DNA of 8,902 bases, from the NCBI GenBank assembly GCA_023485185.1, contig JAMCZP010000240.1:1-8902 (forward strand). Direction: 5' to 3'. The notes beneath the pieces are model-generated. The model was not told where the DNA came from and did not search any database. It saw only the letters and a program-made list of their open reading frames with translations. Made by a program: the position numbers and the translations under genes. This stretch comes from Gammaproteobacteria bacterium. GTDB taxonomy: Bacteria > Pseudomonadota > Gammaproteobacteria > Pseudomonadales > Halomonadaceae. This document shows positions 1 through 6,674 of this stretch, one piece after another. Every line of letters begins with the position of its first letter. Within the stretch, counting starts at the first letter, position 1.

Positions 1-113
1 AACCAACCGGAAAAGACCACTGCAAAACCAATCCCACCGACGAGTAGCACGCCGAGGATAAACTCCAGGTTTTTAAAGCGTTTTAATTTGTTACTTTTGA
101 TAGCTGACGTCAT
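1..113 (-). CDS. ABC importer inner-membrane permease 2 (DppC/GsiD type), N-terminal fragment
   Basis: This is the second membrane subunit of the peptide/glutathione-type importer; only about the first 37 residues lie in the window. The visible part begins MTSAIKSNKLKRFKNLEF, a basic cytoplasmic tail, followed by a hydrophobic stretch (about residues 18-36) that fits the first transmembrane helix of DppC/GsiD-type permeases. The ATG at 113 follows the stop codon of the preceding permease gene by 2 bp, and AAGGA, 6 nt upstream, lies at the end of that gene. Translation is therefore probably coupled. The family assignment rests mostly on position: a second permease normally follows the DppB/GsiC-type gene. 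The visible sequence alone would not prove it, and the conserved cytoplasmic loop that contacts the ATPase lies outside the window. Confidence 0.8.
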   Translation of the reverse strand, partial: MTSAIKSNKLKRFKNLEFILGVLLVGGIGFAVVFSGW

Positions 114-115
114 GG

Positions 116-1039
116 TTATTCCTTGCGCACCCTGGGATCAACTAGGCCGTAAGCGATATCAACGAGAAGGTTAATGGAGATGATCATTAACGACAGCACG
201 GTAATAACGCCCTGCAAGACGGGATAATCTCGTGCTGATACGGCATCAAACGCCAAAGTGCCTAGCCCCGGCCAGTTGAACACTCGCTCAACAACGACGA
301 TACCTCCTAGCAGCCCACCGAACTGCAAACCAAAATAAGTGATCAGTGGGATAGAGCAGTTGCGCAGCGCGTGTTTATAAAGCACCACGTTGTTGGAAAG
401 CCCTTTTGCCCGCGCCACCATGATGTACTGGGAGCGCAACGTATCCAGCATGGTGGTGCGCACCAAGCGGACATTAGTAGCGGTCAGAATAATACCCATG
501 GTCGCAGCAGGCATAATAAAGCTTGAGAAGCCTTCCATACCGCTAGGTGGTAACAAATTGAAGGTAATGGAGAGTACCAACACCAACATAATGGCCAGCC
601 AGAAGTTGGGGAAAGAGAGGCCGATCAGGGAGAAAATCCGAATCATCTGGTCGGGCCACCTTCCTCGCGATACTGCCGCTTTAATCCCTAGTGGTATCGA
701 CACCACAATAGAGACAAATAGCGAGGCAAAAGCTAGCGCTAAGGTGGCCGGCAGCGCGCGACCAATCAGGTCACTAACCGGTGTTCCACCCATAAAACTG
801 CGACCAAAGTCACCTACCACTATACCGCGCAAGAAACCGATGTACTGGGCCAGAAAAGATTGATTCAAGCCTAAGGCTTCACGAATCCTCTCCAAGTCTG
901 CCTCGGTAATACTGCCCGCTCCCTGAGCCAACATCACCGCTGGGTCACCGGTTAAGCGAATCGCAAAAGAGACGATCAGCGTCACGGCAATCACCACAAA
1001 GATGGCCTGCAGTATTCGATATAAAAGAAACTTTGCCAC
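116..1039 (-). CDS. ABC importer inner-membrane permease 1 (DppB/GsiC type)
   Basis: One of two membrane subunits forming the channel of an oligopeptide/glutathione-type ABC importer (BPD_transp_1 superfamily). The 307 residues match the usual DppB/GsiC length. A first helix at about residues 10-28 is followed by the family's periplasmic segment with TGDPA and GDFGRS, then a cluster of hydrophobic helices. The conserved cytoplasmic loop that docks on the ATPase is at about residues 207-227 (VARAKGL then KHALRN), and FNWPGLG and RDYPVLQG near the C-terminus are strongly conserved in the family. The start codon is GTG (1039-1037), chosen because GAGG lies 5 nt upstream and no in-frame ATG exists upstream. 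It lies 70 bp downstream of the binding-protein gene, across a perfect stem-loop, and 2 bp ahead of the second permease gene. The sequence shows no substrate specificity. Confidence 0.95.
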   Translation of the reverse strand: MAKFLLYRILQAIFVVIAVTLIVSFAIRLTGDPAVMLAQGAGSITEADLERIREALGLNQSFLAQYIGFLRGIVVGDFGRSFMGGTPVSDLIGRALPATLALAFASLFVSIVVSIPLGIKAAVSRGRWPDQMIRIFSLIGLSFPNFWLAIMLVLVLSITFNLLPPSGMEGFSSFIMPAATMGIILTATNVRLVRTTMLDTLRSQYIMVARAKGLSNNVVLYKHALRNCSIPLITYFGLQFGGLLGGIVVVERVFNWPGLGTLAFDAVSARDYPVLQGVITVLSLMIISINLLVDIAYGLVDPRVRKE

Positions 1040-1072
1040 TATGACCTCTTCGCTTTTAAGCCCGTAACGCTT

Positions 1073-1098
1073 CCCGGCTGCCCACTAAGGCAGCCGGG
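1073..1098 (-). promoter_or_regulatory. Intercistronic stem-loop between binding-protein and permease genes
   Basis: A perfect 10-bp inverted repeat, CCCGGCTGCC (1073-1082) and GGCAGCCGGG (1089-1098), with a 6-nt loop, lies 11 nt after the stop codon of the binding-protein gene. On the minus-strand transcript it is not followed by a U-run, so it is not a typical intrinsic terminator. Such GC-rich hairpins after binding-protein genes are known to block 3' exonucleases and keep the binding protein in excess over the membrane subunits, as in the mal and other importer operons. That role is inferred here. Confidence 0.8.
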
Positions 1099-1109
1099 GT
1101 GCATTGCTA

Positions 1110-2639
1110 TCAGTCGGCAACATCCACATCCGTCAAGCGCATACGGTTATCCGGGGCAGGTTCAAAATTCTGCACTCGGTCGCGGACGCCATACAGAGCA
1201 TTGATGCTATAAAGCGGCATTTCCAAGGCACGATCCTGGGTATAACGTGCAATAGCCTGAAGCAGGCCTTCCCGTTCATCCTGGTCGGTAATGCTGCGCT
1301 GGGCTTGTAGCATCTCATCTAGCTCTGCATCGCTGTCATAGGGGTTCCAGCGTTCGCCAGTGTGGTACATCAGGTAGGCGGTATTATCGAAATCGAATGT
1401 CCAGCCGCCCCACTTCTGCTGGAACATCTCCCCCGTCCGGCCTGCTGGAATGATGTCATTGAGCAGCACGTTGGTTTCATAGGGCTGGATCGAAGCGGTT
1501 ATACCTACGCCTTGCAGATAGGACGCCACCACTTGAGCCACTTCCCCGAAAGTCGCGTCGTTGCCGCGCACATCAATCTGAACGGTGGCACCGGGTTCAA
1601 TACCTGCTTCATCCAACAGTTGGCGAGCCTGCTCTGGATCATAGGGCAGCGGCTCCATTGCGGGGTCGTTACCGAAAGATTGAGCGCCCTGGAAACTGGC
1701 GATCATTTCGCCTTCCCCAGCAAGAATAGCGTCAATAATCGCCTGACGATCCACAGCCATAATGAGCGCTTTTCTCACTCGTTCATCGGCAGTGATACCT
1801 GATTGAGTGTTGAACCGGATAGCTTCCACGGTCGGTGAAGGCACGCTGACAATGCTGGCCCCGTTGTGATTATTGATCGTGTCGATCATCCCAATAGGGA
1901 TCGTCGGCGGAATAACGATATCGACACGCCCTGCCTGGAGTTCAGCTACGGCGGTGGAAGGCTCAGAGATAAACCGGTAGGTCACCTCGTCAAGCTTTGG
2001 CGCGCCGCCCCAATGGTCGGCGTAGGCTTCCAACTGCACGTCAACGCGCGGGTTGTACTCCACCACCTTGAAAGGCCCTGTGCCCACTGGGTGGGTATTG
2101 AAGTGCTCATCGCCATGCTCCGCCAGGTATTCCGGCGGTACAATCATGGCGCCGTAGCCCGCCAGCTTGGTCAGCAGTACCGGGTCGGGTTCACTAAGGT
2201 GAAAGTCGACGGTGGTGTCATCGATCACTTCCACACTTTCAATCGCCGTGTAGTTAGAGCGCTGGGGCCCTTGGGCTCCTTCGTCGCCTAGTAGGCGATC
2301 AAAGGTGAACTTCACCGCCTCGGCATTAAAGGCTTCGCCGTTATGAAAAGTAACACCTTCACGCAGGGTAAAACGAATACGGGTGCCGTCATCCAGCTCT
2401 TCCCACTCGGTGGCAAGGCCGGGCACCAACTCCATGTCAGGCCCACGATAGGTCAAGCCATCGAAAATATTAGTGGCAACCGCAGCCCAGTTGACTAAGA
2501 ACGTATCGATGGGGTCCCAACTGCCAGGGTCTTGAGGCGAGGCGATGGTTAATGAACCCGCCTGAGCGGAAGCCGAAAAGGCAACGCTCAGTGCGATACC
2601 CGCAATGGCGCTATTGAGTACACGTTTGGTTCTCTGCAT
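1110..2639 (-). CDS. Periplasmic substrate-binding protein of peptide/glutathione-type ABC importer (SBP_bac_5 family)
   Basis: Captures the importer's substrate in the periplasm and delivers it to the two permeases. The 509-residue length is normal for DppA/GsiB-type proteins. A Sec signal peptide is clear: basic MQRTKR, a hydrophobic core at about 8-22, and a signal peptidase I site after AQA (residue 27). There is no lipobox, so the protein is soluble. Family hallmarks include LVPGLATEWE and LREGVTFHNGEAF in the first lobe and HPVGTGPFKV in the middle. The mature protein is acidic and appears to lack cysteine. I chose the ATG at 2639, not a GTG nine bases upstream, because AGGAG sits 8 nt before the ATG but directly abuts the GTG. 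The ligand is unclear: the gene order is that of gsiABCD, yet this protein is much less like E. coli GsiB than the ATPase is like GsiA. Di- or oligopeptides, glutathione or another small ligand are all possible. Confidence 0.95.
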   Translation of the reverse strand: MQRTKRVLNSAIAGIALSVAFSASAQAGSLTIASPQDPGSWDPIDTFLVNWAAVATNIFDGLTYRGPDMELVPGLATEWEELDDGTRIRFTLREGVTFHNGEAFNAEAVKFTFDRLLGDEGAQGPQRSNYTAIESVEVIDDTTVDFHLSEPDPVLLTKLAGYGAMIVPPEYLAEHGDEHFNTHPVGTGPFKVVEYNPRVDVQLEAYADHWGGAPKLDEVTYRFISEPSTAVAELQAGRVDIVIPPTIPIGMIDTINNHNGASIVSVPSPTVEAIRFNTQSGITADERVRKALIMAVDRQAIIDAILAGEGEMIASFQGAQSFGNDPAMEPLPYDPEQARQLLDEAGIEPGATVQIDVRGNDATFGEVAQVVASYLQGVGITASIQPYETNVLLNDIIPAGRTGEMFQQKWGGWTFDFDNTAYLMYHTGERWNPYDSDAELDEMLQAQRSITDQDEREGLLQAIARYTQDRALEMPLYSINALYGVRDRVQNFEPAPDNRMRLTDVDVAD

Positions 2640-2667
2640 GGGGGGCACTCCTGTTTTTGTATCATTA

Positions 2668-2694
2668 ACCTTGTCACTGGGTAGCTAACAAGGT
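2668..2694 (-). repeat. Inverted repeat in the leader of the binding-protein gene
   Basis: ACCTTGT (2668-2674) and ACAAGGT (2688-2694) form a perfect 7-bp inverted repeat with a 13-nt spacer. It lies in the 105-bp gap between the ATPase and binding-protein genes, shortly upstream of the latter's AGGAG site. It could be an mRNA hairpin or an operator-like site, but there is no other support for either. No convincing promoter or terminator is seen in this gap. Confidence 0.35.
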
Positions 2695-2744
2695 GCTTTT
2701 TAAGACACAACCGTCAGATCATCGTGTTCTTGTTGGGTAATCAG

Positions 2745-4601
2745 TTACGACGCCAAACGCTCGGCGCTACCTGCTTCCTGAGCAACGAAATGTCCCTCCG
2801 CCACCCGTACCAATGGTAGATGCTCAGGCTCATCCCCTACCTTGCGGATAGGACTCAGAATATCCCCTTGCAACAACACCCGCTCCTGACGTTGAGTAGG
2901 ATCAGCCACCGGCACTGCGCTTAAAAGTTTGCGGGTATAGGCGTGCTGAGGGGTATCAAACACCGCCCGACGTGCTCCTAGCTCGACGACTTGACCAAGG
3001 TGCAACACCGCCACGCGGTGGCTCATTTTCTCCACCACCGCCATATCGTGGCTAATAAACAGATAGGCCAAGCCTTCGTCTTGCTGCAACTCCATCAGCA
3101 GGTGAATGATCTGCGCCTGGATAGAAACATCTAAGGCGGATAGTGCTTCATCAGCAATGATCAACTTAGGCTTGGATGCCAGGGCACGGGCAATGCATAT
3201 CCGTTGGCGCTGGCCGCCAGAAAACTCATGAGGATAGCGCTCGGCCTGATCGGCACTTAGGCCAACACGTTCTAGCAACTGGTCGACACGCTGTCGAATG
3301 GCCTTTGAACCCTGCAGCAGGCCATGGGTACGGATAGGTTCCGCTATTGAGAAGCCTACGGTTTTACGTGGGTCCAAGGAGGCAAAGGGGTCTTGAAAAA
3401 TGTACTGCACTTCCTGGCGGAGACGCATTTTTTCTGCTCGCGACATATCGGCGACGGCCTTGCCACCAAAGCGTATTGTGCCACTGGTGCTTTCCTGCAA
3501 CTGCTGAATGGTGCGCCCGATGGTGGACTTACCAGACCCTGACTCGCCGACTAAGGCTAACGTTTCGCCAGGAAAAATAGTGAAACTGACATTTTCGACG
3601 GCATGCACACGATGGCTAACACCGCCAAAGAACCCTTTACGAATATCGAAACGGGTCACGAGGTTTTCTACTTCCACTACCGGTGCTGCATCGGTTCTAG
3701 CGGTATCCTGCTGGCGGCTTTCTCCAAGCGTGCGTGCAACATTTCCATCCAGCACAACCAAAGGATCCATGCGGGGTAAGTTTTCGCCCTGCATGCTCCC
3801 AAGCTTAGGAACCGCGGCTAACAGTGCTTGTGTATAGGGGTGTTGGGGGCGGGCAAATATCTCCTCTACCGAGGCCTCCTCGACCTTTTCGCCATTGCGC
3901 ATGACCACCACTTGGTCGGCCATCTCCGCTACCACGCCCATGTCATGAGTGATGAAAATGACCGCCATGCCAAGTTCTTGCTGGAGGTCGCGCATGATGG
4001 TGAGAATTTGCGCTTGAATCGTTACATCCAGCGCCGTCGTCGGTTCATCAGCCACTAATACCTTGGGACGGCAAGCCAGCGCCATGGCGATCATTACCCG
4101 CTGACGCATACCACCTGACAACTGATGGGGATAGCGCTTTAACAGCGCTTCGGCATCGGCTAGACGCACCAGCTTTAATAGTTTTACTGCTTCAACGCGG
4201 GCAGCTTCTTTTGAGCGTTTTTCATGCAATACCAACACTTCGGTAATCTGGTCGCCGATGGTGTAAACAGGATTAAGCGAGGTCATCGGTTCCTGGAAGA
4301 TCATGGCAATTTCCTTGCCACGTATTCTGCGCATCGCTTTGTCAGTGAGCTGAGTTAGTTCTAGTGGTTGAGAGCCACTGGCGTCTCGTTGGAACAGTAT
4401 CGTGCCACTAGTAATCTCGGCATTCATGTACTCCACCAAGCGCATGATGGCGAGGGAAGTTACCGACTTCCCCGAGCCAGATTCGCCAACAATCGCCGTT
4501 GTTTTACCTGGATAAACATCAAAGCTCAGGTTCTTAACCACTTGGTTGGAACCAAAATTAACGCTCAATGAGCGAACCGATAGTGCAGGTATAGTCGTCA
4601 C
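2745..4601 (-). CDS. Fused double ATPase of peptide/glutathione-type ABC importer (GsiA-like)
   Basis: Cytoplasmic energy-coupling subunit in which the DppD-like and DppF-like ATPases are fused in one 618-residue chain, as in E. coli GsiA (about 620 residues). Half 1: Walker A GESGSGKS (39-46), Q-loop Q103, signature LSGGM (161-165), Walker B ending D185-E186, switch H219. Half 2: Walker A (352-359), Q403, signature FSGGQ (460-464), D484-E485, H518. Both nucleotide sites look intact. An oligopeptide-transporter C-terminal motif follows each half ([10 protein letters not shown] and [10 protein letters not shown]). The start is GTG at 4601. An in-frame stop lies six codons upstream, and the nearest Shine-Dalgarno-like AGGGAG is 11 nt away, longer than usual. 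It is the first gene of the importer operon, 105 bp ahead of the binding-protein gene. Similarity to GsiA is strong from memory, but glutathione as the substrate is not proven. Confidence 0.96.
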   Translation of the reverse strand: MTTIPALSVRSLSVNFGSNQVVKNLSFDVYPGKTTAIVGESGSGKSVTSLAIMRLVEYMNAEITSGTILFQRDASGSQPLELTQLTDKAMRRIRGKEIAMIFQEPMTSLNPVYTIGDQITEVLVLHEKRSKEAARVEAVKLLKLVRLADAEALLKRYPHQLSGGMRQRVMIAMALACRPKVLVADEPTTALDVTIQAQILTIMRDLQQELGMAVIFITHDMGVVAEMADQVVVMRNGEKVEEASVEEIFARPQHPYTQALLAAVPKLGSMQGENLPRMDPLVVLDGNVARTLGESRQQDTARTDAAPVVEVENLVTRFDIRKGFFGGVSHRVHAVENVSFTIFPGETLALVGESGSGKSTIGRTIQQLQESTSGTIRFGGKAVADMSRAEKMRLRQEVQYIFQDPFASLDPRKTVGFSIAEPIRTHGLLQGSKAIRQRVDQLLERVGLSADQAERYPHEFSGGQRQRICIARALASKPKLIIADEALSALDVSIQAQIIHLLMELQQDEGLAYLFISHDMAVVEKMSHRVAVLHLGQVVELGARRAVFDTPQHAYTRKLLSAVPVADPTQRQERVLLQGDILSPIRKVGDEPEHLPLVRVAEGHFVAQEAGSAERLAS

Positions 4602-4633
4602 AAGGTGCCATGCTCCCTACTCGTGAACAGCAT
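4598..4633 (-). CDS. Possible 11-codon leader ORF overlapping the importer ATPase start
   Basis: An ATG at 4633 opens a short frame, MLFTRSRHGTL, that stops with TGA at 4600-4598. The stop overlaps the GTG start of the double ATPase (4601-4599) as GTGA, the arrangement typical of translational coupling. The ATPase start has only a distant Shine-Dalgarno match, so termination and re-initiation could help it. Against this, the leader ORF itself has only a weak ribosome site (AAGA-like) and is too short to test by coding statistics. Treat it as a hypothesis. Confidence 0.3.
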   Translation of the reverse strand: MLFTSREHGTL

Positions 4634-4698
4634 TTTTTAGTCTTAGCGCTTACCGTTCAGAGCTTCCTAAACCATTAGTCGTATGCATTGATCATTTC

Positions 4699-4728
4699 AA
4701 ACTACGTATCTTGCTAAACTTTTGTCAA
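4699..4728 (-). promoter_or_regulatory. Putative sigma-70 promoter of the importer operon
   Basis: Read on the minus strand, a perfect -35 box TTGACA (4728-4723) is followed after 18 nt by TAGTTT (4704-4699), a weak -10 match; with 17 nt spacing it would be GTAGTT. The start of transcription would fall near 4692, giving a leader of about 90 nt before the ATPase GTG. It sits between the terminator of the preceding cluster and the first importer gene, where a promoter is expected. The weak -10 suggests dependence on an activator, but no operator is recognisable. Confidence 0.55.
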
Positions 4729-4730
4729 TC

Positions 4731-4824
4731 TATAATTCTTTAGCGTAGGCTAATTCTTCTGTCTTCAAAAAGGCCTCTGCTCTACTAAAGGAGCATAAAA
4801 AAAAGCCCCGACGGGAGCTTTTTT
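4731..4824 (+). ncRNA. Possible short plus-strand RNA, from a TATAAT box to an intrinsic terminator
   Basis: On the plus strand a perfect -10 box TATAAT (4731-4736) could start an RNA near 4743. The RNA would contain a small hairpin, TGCTC (4778-4782) with GAGCA (4791-4795), and would end at the terminator stem and T-run at 4824. That gives about 80 nt, the size and shape of many Hfq-type small RNAs, with no ORF of note. The weak point is the -35 region: the best match, TTGCTA (4711-4716), is only 14 nt away, and no TGn extension is present. The terminator alone is explained by the minus-strand cluster, so the RNA is speculative. Confidence 0.2.
4797..4824. terminator. Bidirectional intrinsic terminator
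   Basis: An A8 run (4797-4804) leads into a stem of GCCCC (4805-4809) with GGG-A-GC (4813-4818), with one bulged A and a 3-nt loop, followed by T6 (4819-4824). On the minus strand this gives a GC stem followed by eight U residues. It sits 42 nt beyond the stop of the 120-residue gene, so it most likely ends that minus-strand cluster. The T6 run would let it work on the plus strand too. Confidence 0.85.
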
Positions 4825-4865
4825 GATTGTGCATGCTTTCGTTACGGATTATCGCAGTAGCGCAT

Positions 4866-5228
4866 TTAACCAACCCGTAGTTGCTTAAGCACGGAAAGCC
4901 TTTTTGCCTCTTCGCTCTTTTCTTGTTTGCTTGCTTCTTTGCTTTGCGATTGAGAGGGCGCTTGGTGTATACCTGCCAGCACAAACCATTCGGCTTCAGA
5001 AAGGTAGCTTTGGCACCAGCGGCCCAGGGAGACGGCACTCTCTTCACGGCTACGCTCGCCGCAGCGGAAGCCATGTGCCAGGTGAAGCAGATCTTGACGA
5101 GCGGTACGCGCACGGGCATTACCACCGTGTACTTTTACCAGCGGACAGCGACGATCATAGGCGGCGTTGGTCAAGGCATTGAGCCAACGTTCCAATTCGT
5201 GCGCCTGAATTCCACCATACACTGCCAC
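4866..5228 (-). CDS. Hypothetical protein, 120 residues, with a charged C-terminal tail
   Basis: I do not recognise this family. Codon use looks like a real gene, and the reading frame has a good ribosome site: GGGAG lies 7 nt before the GTG start at 5228. A TGA stop lies in frame farther upstream, and there is no better start. The first 90 or so residues look like a folded, soluble domain with several Trp, Cys and Leu residues (for example GIQAHELERWLNALTNAAYD and WCQSYLSEAEWFVLAGIHQ). The last 30 residues are low in complexity and rich in Ser, Gln, Lys and Glu, ending in KRLSVLKQLRVG, suggesting a disordered or helical tail. There is no signal peptide or membrane segment. It lies 90 bp after the deacetylase homologue on the same strand, with a terminator shortly downstream, so it is probably the last gene of that cluster. 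Confidence 0.75.
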   Translation of the reverse strand: MAVYGGIQAHELERWLNALTNAAYDRRCPLVKVHGGNARARTARQDLLHLAHGFRCGERSREESAVSLGRWCQSYLSEAEWFVLAGIHQAPSQSQSKEASKQEKSEEAKRLSVLKQLRVG

Positions 5229-5240
5229 GCTTGCGCTCCC

Positions 5241-5270
5241 TGCCCCGTTGAAAGGGGCATAGCCTGCCCC
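5241..5270 (-). promoter_or_regulatory. Alternative hairpins in the leader of the 120-residue gene
   Basis: In mRNA sense the leader reads GGGGCA (5270-5265), UGCCCC (5259-5254), GGGGCA (5246-5241), then directly GGGAG, the ribosome site. The middle element can pair perfectly with either flanking copy, with a 5-nt or a 7-nt loop, so the two 6-bp hairpins exclude each other. Only the second abuts the ribosome site. This is the layout of a simple RNA switch or attenuator, but it could also arise from a short GC-rich duplication. No known riboswitch is recognised. Confidence 0.4.
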
Positions 5271-5318
5271 ATTTAAGGCACGCTGTCACTGGTTAACCTT
5301 TACACTTGTTTAGGGTTG

Positions 5319-6365
5319 TTACAGACTTTTGTCTAGCGCCTGCTCAAAACCTTGTAACACGTTGACTACATTGACACCGATTGCGTCTACCGCATAGCCC
5401 CCTTCCATCAGAAACACGCTGGGTAGGCCTACCTGAGCTAAGCGTTCACCTAGCAGGGTGAAGTCTGCGCTGGTAAAGGTAAAGGTGCTTATCGGGTCGC
5501 CCTCAAAGATATCGACCCCCAGCGATACGATCAGACACTCGCACTCGGCGGCTTTAATTTGCGCCAAGGCGTGTTCAAGGGTGGTCATCCAAGTAGCCAC
5601 ACTGGTGCCAGGTGGCAACGGATAGTTGACGTTAAACCCCTCACCTTTACCTTCCCCCTTCTCATCAGCGTAGCCCAAGTAATAGGGGAAAGTTACGTCG
5701 GGATCACCATGTAGGGAGATAAACAGCACATCGTCACGGCCGTAGAAAATTTGCTGGGTGCCGTTGCCGTGGTGGAAATCAACGTCAAGGATCGCGACCC
5801 GGCGTTTGCCTGCATCCAGGGCACGCTGGGCGGCGACAGCCGCATTATTAAAAAAGCAGTAGCCACCAAACTGATCATAGGCAGCGTGGAGCCCCGGCGG
5901 CCGGCACAGGCCAAAACTTGGTTCACCGCTCTGCAGCGTATGTTCCACCGCGCCTAACGCCACATCTTTGCTTGCCATGGCGGCTTCAAAGGTGCCTTCT
6001 GAAATCGATGTTTCTGCCGCCAAGGCGTAATAGCCTAGCTGGCCACTTATAGAACGCGGAATGCGGTCGCTACGCATAGTCCGGGCGGGCCAAATATTGG
6101 GAATCGCCTCGCCTTCATGCCCAGTCACTCGCCACTCTTTCCAGCAGTTGGCTAAAAACGTGACGTAGTCGTGGTCGTGCACCGCCAGTACCGGCGCTAA
6201 CCCATAAGCCTCGGGCGCACGGATATCGCCAAGCCCAGACTGACGAAGGTGCTTAAGCACTAAATCCAGCCGCTCAGGGCACTCAAAGGGAGTCACCAAG
6301 GCACCGTCATGTAGCTCTGTGCGCGCTTGGCGTAAGCGGCTGTCCTCTGAATAAAACGTCAGCAT
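5319..6365 (-). CDS. Histone deacetylase superfamily protein, acetylpolyamine amidohydrolase type, with altered active-site His pair
   Basis: Zinc-dependent amidohydrolase family that removes acetyl groups from acetylated polyamines or related amines in the cytoplasm. The 348 residues match the bacterial acetylpolyamine amidohydrolase of Mycoplana (about 341) nearly end to end, including the extended loop with GEAIPNIWPAR typical of this subgroup. Predicted zinc ligands D196, H198 (LDVDFHHGNGTQ) and D285 (SLGVDIFEGDP), and the transition-state Tyr324 (MEGGY), are present. Polyamine-contact Glu17 and Glu118 are kept; the Mycoplana Glu106 position is Ser107. The striking change is RPPGLH at 155-160, where the family has RPPGHH: the first His of the catalytic pair is Leu159, while the general-base His160 remains. 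Activity may be reduced or altered. ATG at 6365 has AAGGAG 5 nt upstream, overlapping the stop of the preceding gene, so translation is likely coupled. Confidence 0.93.
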   Translation of the reverse strand: MLTFYSEDSRLRQARTELHDGALVTPFECPERLDLVLKHLRQSGLGDIRAPEAYGLAPVLAVHDHDYVTFLANCWKEWRVTGHEGEAIPNIWPARTMRSDRIPRSISGQLGYYALAAETSISEGTFEAAMASKDVALGAVEHTLQSGEPSFGLCRPPGLHAAYDQFGGYCFFNNAAVAAQRALDAGKRRVAILDVDFHHGNGTQQIFYGRDDVLFISLHGDPDVTFPYYLGYADEKGEGKGEGFNVNYPLPPGTSVATWMTTLEHALAQIKAAECECLIVSLGVDIFEGDPISTFTFTSADFTLLGERLAQVGLPSVFLMEGGYAVDAIGVNVVNVLQGFEQALDKSL

Positions 6366-6374
6366 TTCGGCTCC

Positions 6375-6674
6375 TTAATCGGCATCTAACTGCACAGGCC
6401 ACTGCTTGGCCCAGAGGCGTTTATGGGTTGGCGTCTGTTGCTTTAGCTGGTATTCAGCCCGGCTAGCTGCGGCGCGATCTTCAAACGGCTGGGCGCCTAG
6501 TAGCCCAACAGGTGGATTCGCACGAGTATAGCGTGCCCCTTTGCCTTCACAGTGAGCTTGGTAGCGCTTCGCTAGGTTATTGGTAATCCCGGTGTAAGTA
6601 CCGCGCTGGCATTCCAGTAAATAAAGATACCATTGGGAATCGGTTTTACTGGGCTGAACAATGTCACTACTCAC
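6375..6674 (-). CDS. GIY-YIG nuclease-fold protein (YhbQ/UPF0213-like)
   Basis: A single-domain GIY-YIG protein of 99 residues, like E. coli YhbQ. The motif is seen as LYLLE (17-21) and YTG (27-29). The other expected residues of the fold follow: Arg37 and His41 in the first helix, GKGARYTR (44-51), and Glu74 in SRAEYQLK, the likely metal ligand. The domain resembles the SLX1 type that cuts branched or damaged DNA, but the cellular role of the short bacterial members is poorly defined. The start is GTG at 6674, overlapping the end of the upstream YchJ-type gene by 8 nt, with AAAGG 9 nt before it; an ATG nearby is out of frame. The stop codon TAA is part of the TAAGGAG ribosome site for the next gene. 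The tight packing suggests co-expression, not necessarily shared function. Confidence 0.93.
   Translation of the reverse strand: MSSDIVQPSKTDSQWYLYLLECQRGTYTGITNNLAKRYQAHCEGKGARYTRANPPVGLLGAQPFEDRAAASRAEYQLKQQTPTHKRLWAKQWPVQLDAD

Noticed and set aside
390..863. A 157-residue plus-strand frame inside the permease gene
   Set aside because: It lies antisense to a well-conserved membrane protein, has a composition typical of a shadow frame and has no family features.
2640..2648. Alternative GTG start nine bases upstream of the binding-protein ATG
   Set aside because: The AGGAG site directly abuts this GTG, leaving no spacing, but is 8 nt from the ATG, which also gives a standard signal peptide.
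4881..5276. A 131-residue plus-strand frame opposite the 120-residue gene
   Set aside because: Its sequence is cysteine- and phenylalanine-rich and irregular, it has no ribosome site, and the minus-strand frame has better codon use, a good Shine-Dalgarno site and a terminator.
5323..5334. AGAC-TTTT-GTCT hairpin near the end of the deacetylase gene, considered as a terminator
   Set aside because: The stem has only four pairs, lies within the coding sequence and has no U-run on the minus-strand transcript.
6043..6047. Ser107 in the deacetylase homologue in place of the Glu106 polyamine contact of the Mycoplana enzyme
   Set aside because: From memory, other bacterial acetylpolyamine amidohydrolases also lack Glu here, so it is probably normal variation rather than loss of function.
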